DNA of 64,000 nt from assembly GCA_013299105.1 (NCBI GenBank), contig JAAFJY010000038.1, positions 1 through 64,000 on the forward strand, read 5' to 3'. Position 1 is the stretch's first letter; each line of letters opens with the position of its first letter. The stretch is from Chitinophagales bacterium (lineage in GTDB: Bacteria > Bacteroidota > Bacteroidia > Chitinophagales > Saprospiraceae). Below the pieces are notes generated by a model. The model was not told where the DNA came from. It worked only from the letters and a program-made list of their open reading frames with translations, and ran no database searches. The position numbers were made by a program, and so were the translations under genes. Of this stretch, positions 7,050-16,276 are shown in pieces.

Positions 7050-8927
7050 CTACACTCTCTTCCCTTTCATCGCCTCCACAATCGCATGGTCCATTGCGCG
7101 GTGCGCCAGTGGGCCAGTGTAGTTGTTCAGCTCCTCTAGGTGGCGGTTGATCGCATCTTTGTCGTTACCAGCCACAGCTTCGCGCAGGGTTTGGGCCAGG
7201 GATTGGGTGGTGGCAATTTCCTCTTCATTGAGGATTTCGCGGTTTTGCACCACAAATCGTTCGGCACTCAAGACTACATTGTTTCCTTCGTTGCGGGCTT
7301 CGAGCAAGGAGCGCGCTTGCAAGTCATCGGCTGCGTTTTGGATGGAGTCGATCAACATCAAAGCCATTTCCTCTTCGCTGATGCCATAAGAAGGTTTTAC
7401 TTCGATTTCCTGCTCTAAATTTGAACGCAGTTCCTGGGCTTTGACCCGTAGGATGCCATCGGCATTGAGCAAAAACTGGATTTCGATTTTGGGCAGACCC
7501 GCTGGCATCGGCGGAATACCTTTGAGGATGAACTCGCCGAGTTTGCGGTTGTGCTCCACCAGATCGCGTTCGCCCTGGAAAACCGAAATTTTCAGGTTGC
7601 GTTGGCCATCAATCGAGGTGGTGTAGCGGCGGCCCACGCGGGTCGGGATTTTAGAATTGCGGGGGATGATCACGTCCATCAAGCCGCCTACGGTTTCGAT
7701 GCCAAGAGAAAGTGGGGTTACGTCCAGCAGCAGGATATTTTTTTGGTTACCAGCCAAAACATCGGCCTGGATGGCTGCACCGAGGGCCACTACTTCGTCG
7801 GGGTTCACGTCGTCAAATACGGAGCGACCGAAGAAGTCCGACACCATTTTTTTCACCAAAGGCGTGCGGGTTGAGCCCCCAACCATGATGATCTGTTCTA
7901 CCTGATTCGCCAATAAACCTGCATCGCGCAAGGCACTTTGGCAGGCATTGATGGTTTTTTGAACCAAAGGGCGGATCAATTGCTCGAATTCAACCAAACT
8001 GAGTGAAAAATTCCAGTCGCTGATCGTACCATTGAAATTGGCTTGGGTACTGAGTTGTTTTTTAGCTTGTTCGGCCAAAAGGCGAATAGCTTGATTGAAG
8101 TTTTTGTCTTGTTCCAAAACTGTGGGGCCAATCTGCTGGACCTTCAACCAATGGTCGATGATGGTCCGGTCGAAATCGTCGCCGCCCAAAAAAGTATCGC
8201 CATTGGTGGCTAACACCTCAAAAACTCCTTGCTCAATGCGCAAGATAGAGATGTCAAAAGTACCCCCACCCAAGTCGTAAACCGCGACCGTTTGTGAAAG
8301 CGCAGGATCCAGACCAATACCATAAGCCAAGCTAGCTGCGGTAGGTTCGTTGACGATGCGGAGCACGTCCAAACCCGCCAATTTGCCCGCATCACGGGTC
8401 GCCTGGCGCTGAGAATCATTGAAGTAAGCGGGAACAGTGATCACTGCTTTGTTTACAGTTTCGCCCAATTCAGCTTCGATGCGTTGTTTCAAAGCCTTCA
8501 AAATCTCTGCTGAAAGCTCAATTGGCGTGTAATATTTGTCTTTTACCCGGATTTTGACCAAACTATCCTGGTCGTCGTCGATTATTTTGTAACCAAAATA
8601 ATTATGAACCGCCTGAATATCGCGATAAGACTTGCCCATTAATCTTTTAACCGAAAAAATGGTATTTTCCGGATCGCTGATGAGTTTTTCCCTGGCTTCG
8701 TCTCCTACCAGAATTTGACCTTCTTGCGTAAAGTGCAAAACCGAAGGTACCAGGGTGTTTTTGCCATTGGTGCCTTTCACCGCCACTGCTAGCCCGTCTT
8801 TGATATAGGCGACGAGGCTGTTGGTGGTGCCCAAATCAATGCCCACGATCAATTCTTTTGGTGCTTCGATGGGGGTTTCATCGGCTTTGAGATTTCCGGT
8901 TTTGAGGTCTATCGCAAATTTGGCCAT
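7050..8927 (-). CDS. hscA: HscA-like Hsp70 chaperone
   Basis: This 625-aa protein belongs to the DnaK/Hsp70 family. The ATPase domain has the phosphate loops IDLGTTNS (about residue 30) and YDLGGGTFDIS and the adenosine motif VGGSTRTP. The substrate domain follows, with the TPLSLGIETVGG linker region. A leading ~25-residue extension, the length and the lack of a DnaK-type acidic Gly-rich tail favour the HscA (iron-sulfur cluster assembly) branch over DnaK. HscA works with HscB on IscU, but no isc/suf or hscB gene is adjacent, so the sub-family assignment is an inference. Start ATG at 8927; intrinsic terminator at 7028-7047. Confidence 0.8.
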   Translation of the reverse strand: MAKFAIDLKTGNLKADETPIEAPKELIVGIDLGTTNSLVAYIKDGLAVAVKGTNGKNTLVPSVLHFTQEGQILVGDEAREKLISDPENTIFSVKRLMGKSYRDIQAVHNYFGYKIIDDDQDSLVKIRVKDKYYTPIELSAEILKALKQRIEAELGETVNKAVITVPAYFNDSQRQATRDAGKLAGLDVLRIVNEPTAASLAYGIGLDPALSQTVAVYDLGGGTFDISILRIEQGVFEVLATNGDTFLGGDDFDRTIIDHWLKVQQIGPTVLEQDKNFNQAIRLLAEQAKKQLSTQANFNGTISDWNFSLSLVEFEQLIRPLVQKTINACQSALRDAGLLANQVEQIIMVGGSTRTPLVKKMVSDFFGRSVFDDVNPDEVVALGAAIQADVLAGNQKNILLLDVTPLSLGIETVGGLMDVIIPRNSKIPTRVGRRYTTSIDGQRNLKISVFQGERDLVEHNRKLGEFILKGIPPMPAGLPKIEIQFLLNADGILRVKAQELRSNLEQEIEVKPSYGISEEEMALMLIDSIQNAADDLQARSLLEARNEGNNVVLSAERFVVQNREILNEEEIATTQSLAQTLREAVAGNDKDAINRHLEELNNYTGPLAHRAMDHAIVEAMKGKRV

Positions 8928-9238
8928 TCGTTTGGATTTTGATCTTCAGCTTGTTTGTGCCGAGAACTGAGCTCGCTTCTTGCGGGCGAAGGTAGTGATA
9001 AAAAAAGAAGACCAAGCTGATGGTTACCCATTCTTTTTATCGCCAACTAAACAGTACTTGAGTTCAGAATGTTTTGTTGAAATATCAGCTTGTTTTTTCA
9101 GCTTTCAATCTGCGTTCAGCCTCAAAATAATCTCCTCTTTCGTAAATATTGTACCTTTTGACTAAACCTTTTTCTCCCAATGCTATTTCTACCAAGTCAT
9201 TTGATCAATTTAGTAAGAAGCTAAAATTGATCAACCAA

Positions 9239-9374
9239 GTGTTCGAGCTAAATCAAGACAGACCAATTTGCTTTGAGGTTTCGCAAAAAAAGAACGCAAC
9301 TCTTTTTTCCGTCAGCTGCTTATCTTTTTTCAAAACCCAAATTCGTTTACCTCATTTTTTTAAGCTCCTTAAGC
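9239..9374 (-). mobile_element. Palindromic MITE-like element, copy A
   Basis: This is the most diverged of five copies of a ~140-bp element. Read on the minus strand it runs from AAGGAGCTTAAAAAAATGAGG through a TTTTGAAAAAAGATAAGC segment to TTTAGCTCGAAC. The two ends are imperfect reverse complements. It sits immediately before the yhhQ start (9384); reading frames that extend that gene upstream run through this element and are not real coding. The rest of 8928-9383 holds nothing recognisable. Confidence 0.7.
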
Positions 9375-9383
9375 CAAAACTGC

Positions 9384-10232
9384 ATGAAGACTTTGCAATC
9401 ACATACTCCTATTCACCAGGAAGATCCCGAACTTTCAACGACCAGCAATGTCGATGTCATCAAGCACCGCGCTTCTCGGCTGTTCATCATTTTGGGTGGT
9501 TTTTTCGTGGCCAACGCACTAGTGGCTGAGTTCATCGGGGTGAAAATTTTTGCCCTAGAAAAAACCCTGGGGATCAATCCCTTCAACATTGAATTGTTTG
9601 GCCAAAAAGGTGCCTTGCAATTTTCGGCAGGCGTGCTGCTGTGGCCGATTGTGTTTGTAATGACCGACCTGATCAACGAGTACTACGGACGTCGTGGGGT
9701 GAAAATGTTGTCGTTTCTCTCGATGGGCTTGATCGCCTATGCCTTCATCATGATTTTCGCGGCCATCAACCTCGCTCCTGCCGATTGGTGGGTGACCCAA
9801 AACCAAGCCCAAGGTATTCCCGATATGCAGAATGCCTTCAGCGTGATTTTTGGCCAGGGCATGTTGATCATCGTGGGCTCGATCGCGGCGTTTTTGATGG
9901 CCCAATTGGTTGATGTTTTCATTTTTCACCGCATCAAAAAGAGTACTGGAGAAAAGTACATTTGGCTACGGGCAACGGGCTCTACGGTAGTTTCTCAGCT
10001 TTTCGATAGCTTGGTAGTGCTTTACATCGCCTTCAAAGGTGGCCCAGAACTCACAGGCACGCTTGAGCCTTGGTCTTGGAATCAATTGCTCGCGGTAGCT
10101 ACCGTTCAGTACACTTACAAGTTGATCATGGCCATCGTGTTGACCCCGGCGATTTACTTGGCGCACCATTTTATTGAAAAGTATTTGGGTGCTAACTTAG
10201 CTGCTAAAATGAAGGAGCGGGCGGCTAGTTGA
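9384..10232 (+). CDS. yhhQ: Queuosine precursor transporter (YhhQ family)
   Basis: This inner-membrane protein (282 aa from the ATG at 9384) belongs to the VUT/YhhQ family (COG1738), which imports queuosine precursors for tRNA modification. It has six or so hydrophobic segments, beginning at RLFIILGGFFVANALVAEF. Family hallmarks are TDLINEYYGRRG after the third segment and the polar stretch in ATGSTVVSQLFDS. The frame is open 37 codons further upstream, but that part is translated repeat DNA, so MKTLQSHTP is the better start. The following GTPase starts 30 bp after its stop and may be co-transcribed. Confidence 0.92.
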   Translation: MKTLQSHTPIHQEDPELSTTSNVDVIKHRASRLFIILGGFFVANALVAEFIGVKIFALEKTLGINPFNIELFGQKGALQFSAGVLLWPIVFVMTDLINEYYGRRGVKMLSFLSMGLIAYAFIMIFAAINLAPADWWVTQNQAQGIPDMQNAFSVIFGQGMLIIVGSIAAFLMAQLVDVFIFHRIKKSTGEKYIWLRATGSTVVSQLFDSLVVLYIAFKGGPELTGTLEPWSWNQLLAVATVQYTYKLIMAIVLTPAIYLAHHFIEKYLGANLAAKMKERAAS

Positions 10233-10262
10233 TTCGAGTCCAAAAAAAATCTATTTCCTATT

Positions 10263-11228
10263 TTGATCAAAGTCACCATTATAACTGGTTTCCTTGGAGC
10301 AGGCAAAACCACCTTGCTCAACCGCCTCATTGCACAATACCAAGATCGGCAATTGGCGATCATCGAAAACGAATTTGGGGCAGTTGGCATCGACAGCGAC
10401 CTGCTTGTGGCCCTTGACAAAGACGTGTTCGAACTCAGCAATGGCTGCATTTGCTGCACCCTCAATGGTGAATTGATCGATACCCTGGGCAAATTGCTCG
10501 CCCAGAAACGCCCCATTGAGCACCTCATCATCGAAACCACAGGCATCGCAGAACCTGACAGCATTGCCGCCGCTTTTCTGAGCGATCCGGCCATTCAATC
10601 GGCCTTTCAACTGGATGGAGTGATTTGTTTGGTAGACGCCATCAACCTGGCTGATGCCCTGGACGACAGTCCCAGCGCCCATCGTCAAATTACTTTCGCC
10701 GATGTGTTGATCTTGAACAAAGTTGCCGAAGTACACTCCAATCACCTCCTGGAATTGAAGACAAGACTGGCTGAAATGAACCCCTTGGCCGAGCTTTTGG
10801 AGGCCAATAAAGGCGAGTTTACAGGCCAAAACCCCGATTTGCTCCAGCTAAATGCCTACCAGAATCAAAACTTAGAGGCCAAAATTCAAGCGCTTTCCAT
10901 AGATACCAGCTCCGCCAAGCACCCGGGCGTCAAAGCCCATACTTTTCAATTCGAATGGCCTTTTGATTTCCTTAAATTCATGCACTGGAGCAGGGTTTTG
11001 CTGCTGATCCAAGGGCAAAACATCTACCGCATCAAGGGCATCCTCGACCTGGGGCCAGATGAAGCCCAAAAAATGACTTTCCAATCGGTGCGGGGCCAGG
11101 CTGCTTTTTCACGTGGCAGCGAATGGACAACGATTGAACCTCGCAAGTCGAAGATTGTGGTCATTGGGAAAGATTTGAAAAGAGAGATGTTGGAGAAGGC
11201 TTTGAGGTCTTGTTTTAAAAATGTCTGA
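10263..11228 (+). CDS. COG0523 (CobW/YjiA-type) GTP-binding protein
   Basis: This 321-aa G3E GTPase is a metallochaperone or metal-insertion type. Walker A GFLGAGKTT is at residues 9-17. The family metal-binding motif GCICC gives C62, C64 and C65. The guanine-specificity motif is LNKVAE, and a C-terminal CobW_C domain follows from about residue 220. It opens with TTG (10263); no nearby in-frame ATG precedes the Walker motif, so the rare start is well supported. The target metal or protein is not shown, as no Zur-like site, cobalamin gene or nitrile hydratase is near. Probably co-transcribed with yhhQ. Confidence 0.88.
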   Translation: MIKVTIITGFLGAGKTTLLNRLIAQYQDRQLAIIENEFGAVGIDSDLLVALDKDVFELSNGCICCTLNGELIDTLGKLLAQKRPIEHLIIETTGIAEPDSIAAAFLSDPAIQSAFQLDGVICLVDAINLADALDDSPSAHRQITFADVLILNKVAEVHSNHLLELKTRLAEMNPLAELLEANKGEFTGQNPDLLQLNAYQNQNLEAKIQALSIDTSSAKHPGVKAHTFQFEWPFDFLKFMHWSRVLLLIQGQNIYRIKGILDLGPDEAQKMTFQSVRGQAAFSRGSEWTTIEPRKSKIVVIGKDLKREMLEKALRSCFKNV

Positions 11229-11296
11229 ACTGTGATTTTCTGGTCGAAAACTGGCTCATTTTTGACTTCAACTCTAAATTTAAACATCCTCTTAGC

Positions 11297-11313
11297 GAGC
11301 AGCGTTGCTGCTC
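11297..11313 (+). other. Hairpin after the CobW-like gene
   Basis: GAGCAGC-GTT-GCTGCTC is a perfect 7-bp stem with a 3-base loop, 70 bp past the GTPase stop. No T-run follows. The rest of 11229-11803 contains the palindromic element at 11596-11765 and no supported gene. Confidence 0.35.
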
Positions 11314-11595
11314 CATGTCAATGCCAAGTTTTTTAAGAAAGCCATGTTCAGCGTATTAAGTCCCCGAGCCTCTACTGTGCTCAACACACTCAAACCACCA
11401 TGCCCTGAACCAAACCCATATTTGCTATCATGGTCTTCGATTGGAGCCATCACCCAAATTTTGCAACGCGAAGACACAATGCTCATCACAAACGGCTTTA
11501 AATCCAATTTCGCAAAATCCTGGTTAACCCTTTGAGAATGTACACCTATTTGTACCTGGTCTTTACGCCAAAAGTCTTCGCACTGCACAGCGGAG

Positions 11596-11765
11596 CACTA
11601 GTGGTCCAAATTGTAAATCTGCCCCAAGTTCCACGGGCTATTTGTATCCGTAGCTGCGTTGTTCGTCGGTCAAATAGTCCACTATTTTCCCTCCTCTCGC
11701 CTTGCTACAAAGCCAAATAGCCTGCCTTCAACCTAGGGGGTATTTGTAATTCGTACCACTAGTGG
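11596..11765. repeat. Single palindromic element with ~30-bp imperfect inverted ends
   Basis: The left arm 11596-11625 begins CACTAGTGGT, continues with AAATT and AAAT blocks and ends CCCC. The right arm 11736-11764 is its imperfect reverse complement (about 21 of 29 positions). Inside, GGCTATTTG (11635-11643) faces CAAATAGCC (11713-11721). This looks like a small non-coding element or a long hairpin between the convergent CobW-like gene and the LytTR regulator. No second copy is seen in the window. Confidence 0.55.
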
Positions 11766-11803
11766 AACGAAATCGATAAGCACTAACTTCACCAATGGGC
11801 CCA

Positions 11804-12571
11804 TCACCGCTCTTCTAGCCACTTCAAAAAAGCACCTGCTTTTTCTTTGCTTACTTTCAATTGTTCAGGCATTTTCAAACAAGGCACGACCAAAAGTTTG
11901 CGCGCTGAATCGTGTTCTACATGTTTGATGGCTTTGTAGTTGACAATGAATTGTCGGTTGAGGCGGTAAAATAGTTGTTGATCAAGGGCCTGTTCAATGT
12001 CTTCAAGTGAATGTGGGTAGTAGTACTCTTCTTGCTGAAAAGTACGCAAGTATGTAGCTCCTCCAATCAGGTAAAAGGCAGCAATGTCCTGGACCGCCAA
12101 GGGTAGGTATTTGTCTTGAAAAGGTACCAATACGCTGGTTTTGGCTTTTTTATTCAATGCAGCAAATGTTTCGTGGTAATTTTGCTGGATATTGACTTGA
12201 TTTTGGGCATAATGCACTTGTAAACGCTTGGATTTTTCCAAAGCGCGTTCAATAGAAACCCGATCAAAGGGTTTCAACACATAATCAATCCCATTAGTTT
12301 GAAAGGCTTTCACTGCATATTCGTCATAAGCGGTGCAAAACACCACCGGGCTTTCGACTTTCACTTCCTCAAAAATGTCGAAGCTAAGCCCATCAGCTAG
12401 TTGAATGTCCATAAAAATTAGGCTAGGAGTTGGATTGGCTTTCAACCAGTTGATTGCCCCCTGCACAGTGTCGATGATGCGCAGGATTTCTAGTCCTGGG
12501 TCGATTTCTTTGAGCGTATTTTGTAGATAAACAGCAGTAATAGGTTCGTCCTCAACGATCAGGATTTTCAT
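11804..12571 (-). CDS. LytTR-family response regulator
   Basis: This 255-aa regulator has a receiver domain (residues 1-115) with phospho-acceptor D55 in FMDIQLADG and the acidic pair E7-D8, followed by a C-terminal LytTR DNA-binding domain (about 150-250, with YYPHSLEDIEQAL and RLNRQFIVNYKAI). It is the partner of the kinase directly upstream (12-bp gap). Both follow the carbonic anhydrase at 17 bp and a SulP transporter, so all four are likely one operon. This makes control of inorganic-carbon genes a reasonable inference. Start ATG at 12571. Confidence 0.93.
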   Translation of the reverse strand: MKILIVEDEPITAVYLQNTLKEIDPGLEILRIIDTVQGAINWLKANPTPSLIFMDIQLADGLSFDIFEEVKVESPVVFCTAYDEYAVKAFQTNGIDYVLKPFDRVSIERALEKSKRLQVHYAQNQVNIQQNYHETFAALNKKAKTSVLVPFQDKYLPLAVQDIAAFYLIGGATYLRTFQQEEYYYPHSLEDIEQALDQQLFYRLNRQFIVNYKAIKHVEHDSARKLLVVPCLKMPEQLKVSKEKAGAFLKWLEER

Positions 12572-12583
12572 GTGCTTCTTTTT

Positions 12584-13624
12584 TTACCCTATCAAAGGTT
12601 CAGTCCCATTGGAAATGATTGGCAAACTGACCGAAAAAAACAAATCCGATTGCTCAATATTGATCCCGCGCCCACAGAGCAATTTATAGCGTTGGTCAAT
12701 ATTAGGTAAACCAATGCCAGTTGAGGTGCTGGTCGAGCGCTTAGGCTGTCGGTTGTTGCGCACTTCAATGGCTTGTTGATCAGGTTTCCATTCAATCCAG
12801 ATATGCAATGGATTTTCGCTTGACACTACATTGTGCTTTACCGCATTTTCCACCAACAACTGCAAAGTCAAAGGCGGCATAATGCGAGGATACAACGCAT
12901 TAGGGATATTAAGGTGGAGGTTGAAATTGTCTTGAAACCTGGCTTGAAGCAGATAGGAATACGCTTTCAGCATGCTCAATTCTTGCTCCAAAGTCACCTT
13001 GTTTTCCTGGCTATTCTGCAGCAAGTAACGATAAACTTCTGACAGTTGAACCACGAAATTGCCCGTTTCAGGGTGCTTTAATTGCACAAAAGAACGCAAA
13101 GTGTTCAGTGCGTTGAATAAAAAGTGAGGATTGACCTGCTGTCTGAATACATCGAGTTGGGCTTGGACATTTTCTTCTCTTAGCCGCAAGTTTTCTACTT
13201 CCATTTGCCGGTTTTGATACACGGCACTGATGCTATAAAACAATACTTGAATGATGGCAGTGATCAACAAGCCTCTAATCACAAAATAAAACAGTGGCCC
13301 TGTTTCTTCATTGATTGCGCTGAACACGAGTAACTCGATAACGACAGCCAATACTACCCCCACAAAAACCGAGATGCTGGTTTTCCAGATTTGTTCGTAG
13401 CGCTTATTACCACTGGAAAATTTGTTGAATAGTGGCTTTCTGCGATCAAGCCAAAAGCTAATCGCCCAAATTAGCCCCGCGTAAGTCATCAGCACCAGTA
13501 GATCTGCAAGCCTGTGCAAAAGATCAATGTAATCATGCCTTGTTTCGCGTAATAGCACAAACAAGAAAGTGATGATTAAAGTGGCCCAAAAAGCCAGTCT
13601 ACGAAATAGGTATTTGAAATCCAA
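12584..13624 (-). CDS. LytS/YehU-type sensor histidine kinase
   Basis: This 346-aa membrane kinase has four predicted transmembrane segments (about residues 10-27, 42-58, 83-102 and 113-132), a short coiled coil, then a His_kinase domain with the phospho-acceptor His in QQVNPHFLFNALN (H167). The HATPase domain has N-box LLVENAVKHN and G-box GIGLPN. There is no extracytoplasmic sensor domain, so sensing probably involves the membrane part. The start is TTG (13624), 17 bp after the carbonic anhydrase stop; no ATG fits. It pairs with the LytTR regulator downstream. Confidence 0.92.
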   Translation of the reverse strand: MDFKYLFRRLAFWATLIITFLFVLLRETRHDYIDLLHRLADLLVLMTYAGLIWAISFWLDRRKPLFNKFSSGNKRYEQIWKTSISVFVGVVLAVVIELLVFSAINEETGPLFYFVIRGLLITAIIQVLFYSISAVYQNRQMEVENLRLREENVQAQLDVFRQQVNPHFLFNALNTLRSFVQLKHPETGNFVVQLSEVYRYLLQNSQENKVTLEQELSMLKAYSYLLQARFQDNFNLHLNIPNALYPRIMPPLTLQLLVENAVKHNVVSSENPLHIWIEWKPDQQAIEVRNNRQPKRSTSTSTGIGLPNIDQRYKLLCGRGINIEQSDLFFSVSLPIISNGTEPLIG

Positions 13625-13641
13625 ACCAATCAGTATTGTGC

Positions 13642-14280
13642 CTAAAGGTCATCATACTCATAAATATGATCAATATGGGTACCTGGATGCATGTCACAAA
13701 TTGGCTTCAATATACCATTATTTAAACCATAAACCCAACCGTGTAGGTGTGGGCGCTGATCATATTTCCAGGCTTTTTGTACAATGGAGGTTTTCGCCAG
13801 GTTTAATACTTGCTCCTGCACATTCAACTCTACCATTCGATTTACCCTTTCTTCTTCTTCTTCAATTTCCAATAATTCCTGTTCGTGAATCCGATAAACG
13901 TCTTTGATGTTGCGTACCCACTTGTTGATAATACCGAGATTGTGGTGCCCCATTGCGGCTTTGACTCCACCACAGCCATAGTGTCCGCAGACAATAATAT
14001 GCTTGACATGTAAGTGTTCAACAGCATATTCCAGTACGCTAAGCAGGTTAAAGTCAGTATGCACCACCATATTGGCGATGTTCCGTTGTACAAATATTTC
14101 ACCAGGTTGGGTCCCCGTTATTTCGTTAGCAGGGACACGGCTATCGCTGCACCCAATCCAAAGAAATTCAGGCGTTTGAATTTTTGCCAACCGGTTGAAA
14201 TAGTCGGGATCTTCCTCCACTTTTTCATGGGCCCAAGCCTTATTTTCTAGCAACAGTTTTTCAAAAGAACGCATAGACAT
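13642..14280 (-). CDS. Beta-class carbonic anhydrase
   Basis: This 212-aa enzyme interconverts CO2 and bicarbonate. The zinc ligands of the beta class are plain: C44 in GCSDSR, and H100 and C103 in CGHYGCGG. The D46-R48 dyad is also present. Start taken at the ATG at 14280 (MSMRSFEKLL); an upstream extension lacks family similarity. It follows a SulP transporter by 83 bp and precedes the kinase by 17 bp. A carbonic anhydrase next to a SulP transporter and opposite DabAB points to bicarbonate/CO2 supply. There is no signal peptide, so it is probably cytosolic. Confidence 0.95.
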   Translation of the reverse strand: MSMRSFEKLLLENKAWAHEKVEEDPDYFNRLAKIQTPEFLWIGCSDSRVPANEITGTQPGEIFVQRNIANMVVHTDFNLLSVLEYAVEHLHVKHIIVCGHYGCGGVKAAMGHHNLGIINKWVRNIKDVYRIHEQELLEIEEEEERVNRMVELNVQEQVLNLAKTSIVQKAWKYDQRPHLHGWVYGLNNGILKPICDMHPGTHIDHIYEYDDL

Positions 14281-14363
14281 TTTATTTTGACGGACTACAA
14301 AAGCCAACAAGTTTGAATTGGAAACGGACCTTTGCAGCCACGAATGAACACATGAAAATGAAA

Positions 14364-15932
14364 CTACACCATTATCCTTTGTTGGGTATCAGTGAAAATA
14401 GGTTGGTTTTCCGATTTACCAGGTTTGACGTACACCCGGATACCACGAATCTCGGCATTGACGATGAAGTCATTGACCATTTCAATGATGTCGCGATCGA
14501 TAAAATCGGATCGGGAAGGATCTAGCAAGACCGCTGAGTTGTCTGGAATTTTCAACAAAGCTTGTTTGAGGTAAGCTTTGTTCATGAAAGAAACTTCCTT
14601 TTTAAACCTAACCAGGTAACGTTGCTCGTCCTTGGTAATGGTGATTGCCGAATGAAAATTGCTCTTCAACACAAAGTACAGGCCACTGATGATGCCGATG
14701 CAAATGCCAATCAGCAAGTCAGTGAGCAAAATGGCCACAATGGTGATGATAAAGGGTAAGAACTGGTCCAAGCCCTTCTTCCAATATTCTTTGAACAGAG
14801 ATATTTTAGCAAGCTTATATCCTGTAAAAATCAAAATCCCTGCCAACGCTGCTTTAGGAATCATATTCAAAACAGTTGGGATAAACAGCACGGATAGCGA
14901 AAGCAGAATACCATGATACATCGCAGACCACTTACTTTGTGCACCAGCAGCAACATTGGCACTGCTTCTCACGATGACTGAAGTAACTGGTAGGCCTCCT
15001 AAAAGACCGGAAACAATATTACCTACCCCTTGGGCTTTCAATTCTTGATTGGTTGGGCTGATGCGTTTTTGGGTATCCAATTTATCCACTGCTTCCAAGC
15101 TCAACAAGGTTTCTAAACTGGCCACCAAAGCCAACGTTAAACCACTGATCCAAACCTGAAGATTGACCAAGCCCTGGAAATTAGGGAAGTACAGGCTACG
15201 AAAAAAATCAACTGGACTGGAGGTAATGGGAATGTCAACCAAGTGATCTCCACCTAAAGTTTTGCTGTGGTCTTGTAGATCGAACAAATGATTGATCAAA
15301 ACGCCAGTCATTACCACAACCAAAGGACCGGGTATCAATTGTAAAAACTTGGACTTTTTGAAAAAACTGGTTTCGTAAATTGCCAAAATAAGCAATGATA
15401 CCACCCCGATGATGATCGCGGTGGGAGCCAGGTAATTCAAGGACAAGAAAATTTCTGAAAAAGTGTTTTGACCATCAATTTGAAAAAAAGACTCATCTCC
15501 TTCAGGATCTTTATCAAAGCCTACTAAGTGTGGCAATTGTTTGAGAATTAAGATAATACCAATGGCTGCGAGCATCCCTTTGATTACAGCATTGGGAATG
15601 AATTCACCAATGATACCGGCTTTCAAATAGCCCAGGATTACTTGTAGAACGCCACAAATGACCACACTAATCAAAAAGAATTCGAAGGAAGGCAAAAGTG
15701 CCAGAGCACTAGCTACAATAGCGGTAAGGCCAGCTGCGGGACCACTTACGCTCAATTGCGAGCCAGATATTGCTCCTACTACAATGCCGCCGGCAATGCC
15801 AGCGACGATTCCGCTGATGGCTGGCGCTCCAGAAGCCACTGCAACACCGATACAAAGAGGCAGAGCGACTAAAAATACTACGACTGAAGCAGGAAGGTCC
15901 TGCCCCAGGGTTTTTAATGGGTTGGATTTCAT
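14364..15932 (-). CDS. SulP-family anion transporter (first, possible bicarbonate carrier)
   Basis: This 522-aa inner-membrane carrier belongs to the SLC26/SulP family. About a dozen hydrophobic segments include the family regions VALPLCIGVAVASGAP and GSQLSVSGPAAGLTAIV near the N terminus. A cytosolic STAS-like tail follows (about 445-522, with LLDPSRSDFIDRDIIEMV). Bacterial SulP proteins carry sulfate, bicarbonate (BicA) or carboxylates. Linkage to beta-carbonic anhydrase and DabAB favours bicarbonate here; this is an inference. Start ATG at 15932. The repeat element copy B sits in its upstream region. Confidence 0.92.
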   Translation of the reverse strand: MKSNPLKTLGQDLPASVVVFLVALPLCIGVAVASGAPAISGIVAGIAGGIVVGAISGSQLSVSGPAAGLTAIVASALALLPSFEFFLISVVICGVLQVILGYLKAGIIGEFIPNAVIKGMLAAIGIILILKQLPHLVGFDKDPEGDESFFQIDGQNTFSEIFLSLNYLAPTAIIIGVVSLLILAIYETSFFKKSKFLQLIPGPLVVVMTGVLINHLFDLQDHSKTLGGDHLVDIPITSSPVDFFRSLYFPNFQGLVNLQVWISGLTLALVASLETLLSLEAVDKLDTQKRISPTNQELKAQGVGNIVSGLLGGLPVTSVIVRSSANVAAGAQSKWSAMYHGILLSLSVLFIPTVLNMIPKAALAGILIFTGYKLAKISLFKEYWKKGLDQFLPFIITIVAILLTDLLIGICIGIISGLYFVLKSNFHSAITITKDEQRYLVRFKKEVSFMNKAYLKQALLKIPDNSAVLLDPSRSDFIDRDIIEMVNDFIVNAEIRGIRVYVKPGKSENQPIFTDTQQRIMV

Positions 15933-16127
15933 CTACGCTGTGTTGGCAAAAGTTTGGCCGGATGTTGAGGTCTTTTGTAGCCTAAACAGGGAACACCAAG
16001 GTCTTTTGCTAAAAAATAGCATTACTTTTATTGTAAAAAGCAACGAACAACTCAAATGTAAGTACTATTTTGTCAAAAAACCTACAGCGGAAAGCGATTT
16101 AACAATTTTTTTTGGTCATATCGGCAT

Positions 16128-16270
16128 CTGAGTATTTGAGCCAAAAAAAATGGACGTATTTGCTTTTGAAGTTTAGCAAAAAAAAAAGAACAAAGCTTCC
16201 TTTCATCCAGTTGTTTATCTTTTTTCACTAAACCCAAATCCGTCCACCTTATTTTTTTACGCTCCCTAAG
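16128..16270 (-). mobile_element. Palindromic MITE-like element, copy B
   Basis: Read on the minus strand it goes from TTAGGGAGCGTAAAAAAATA through GGTTTAGTG to GGCTCAAATACTCAG. The ends and inner blocks pair as one long imperfect hairpin. It fills most of the 15933-16276 gap between the DUF2490 gene and the first SulP gene. Confidence 0.85.
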
Positions 16271-16276
16271 CAAGTT

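Noticed and set aside
9149-9529. 126-codon plus-strand frame before yhhQ
   Set aside because: It runs through the palindromic repeat and overlaps the yhhQ gene in another frame.
11305-11720. Two small plus-strand frames after the CobW-like gene
   Set aside because: No recognisable protein features; one lies inside a palindromic element.
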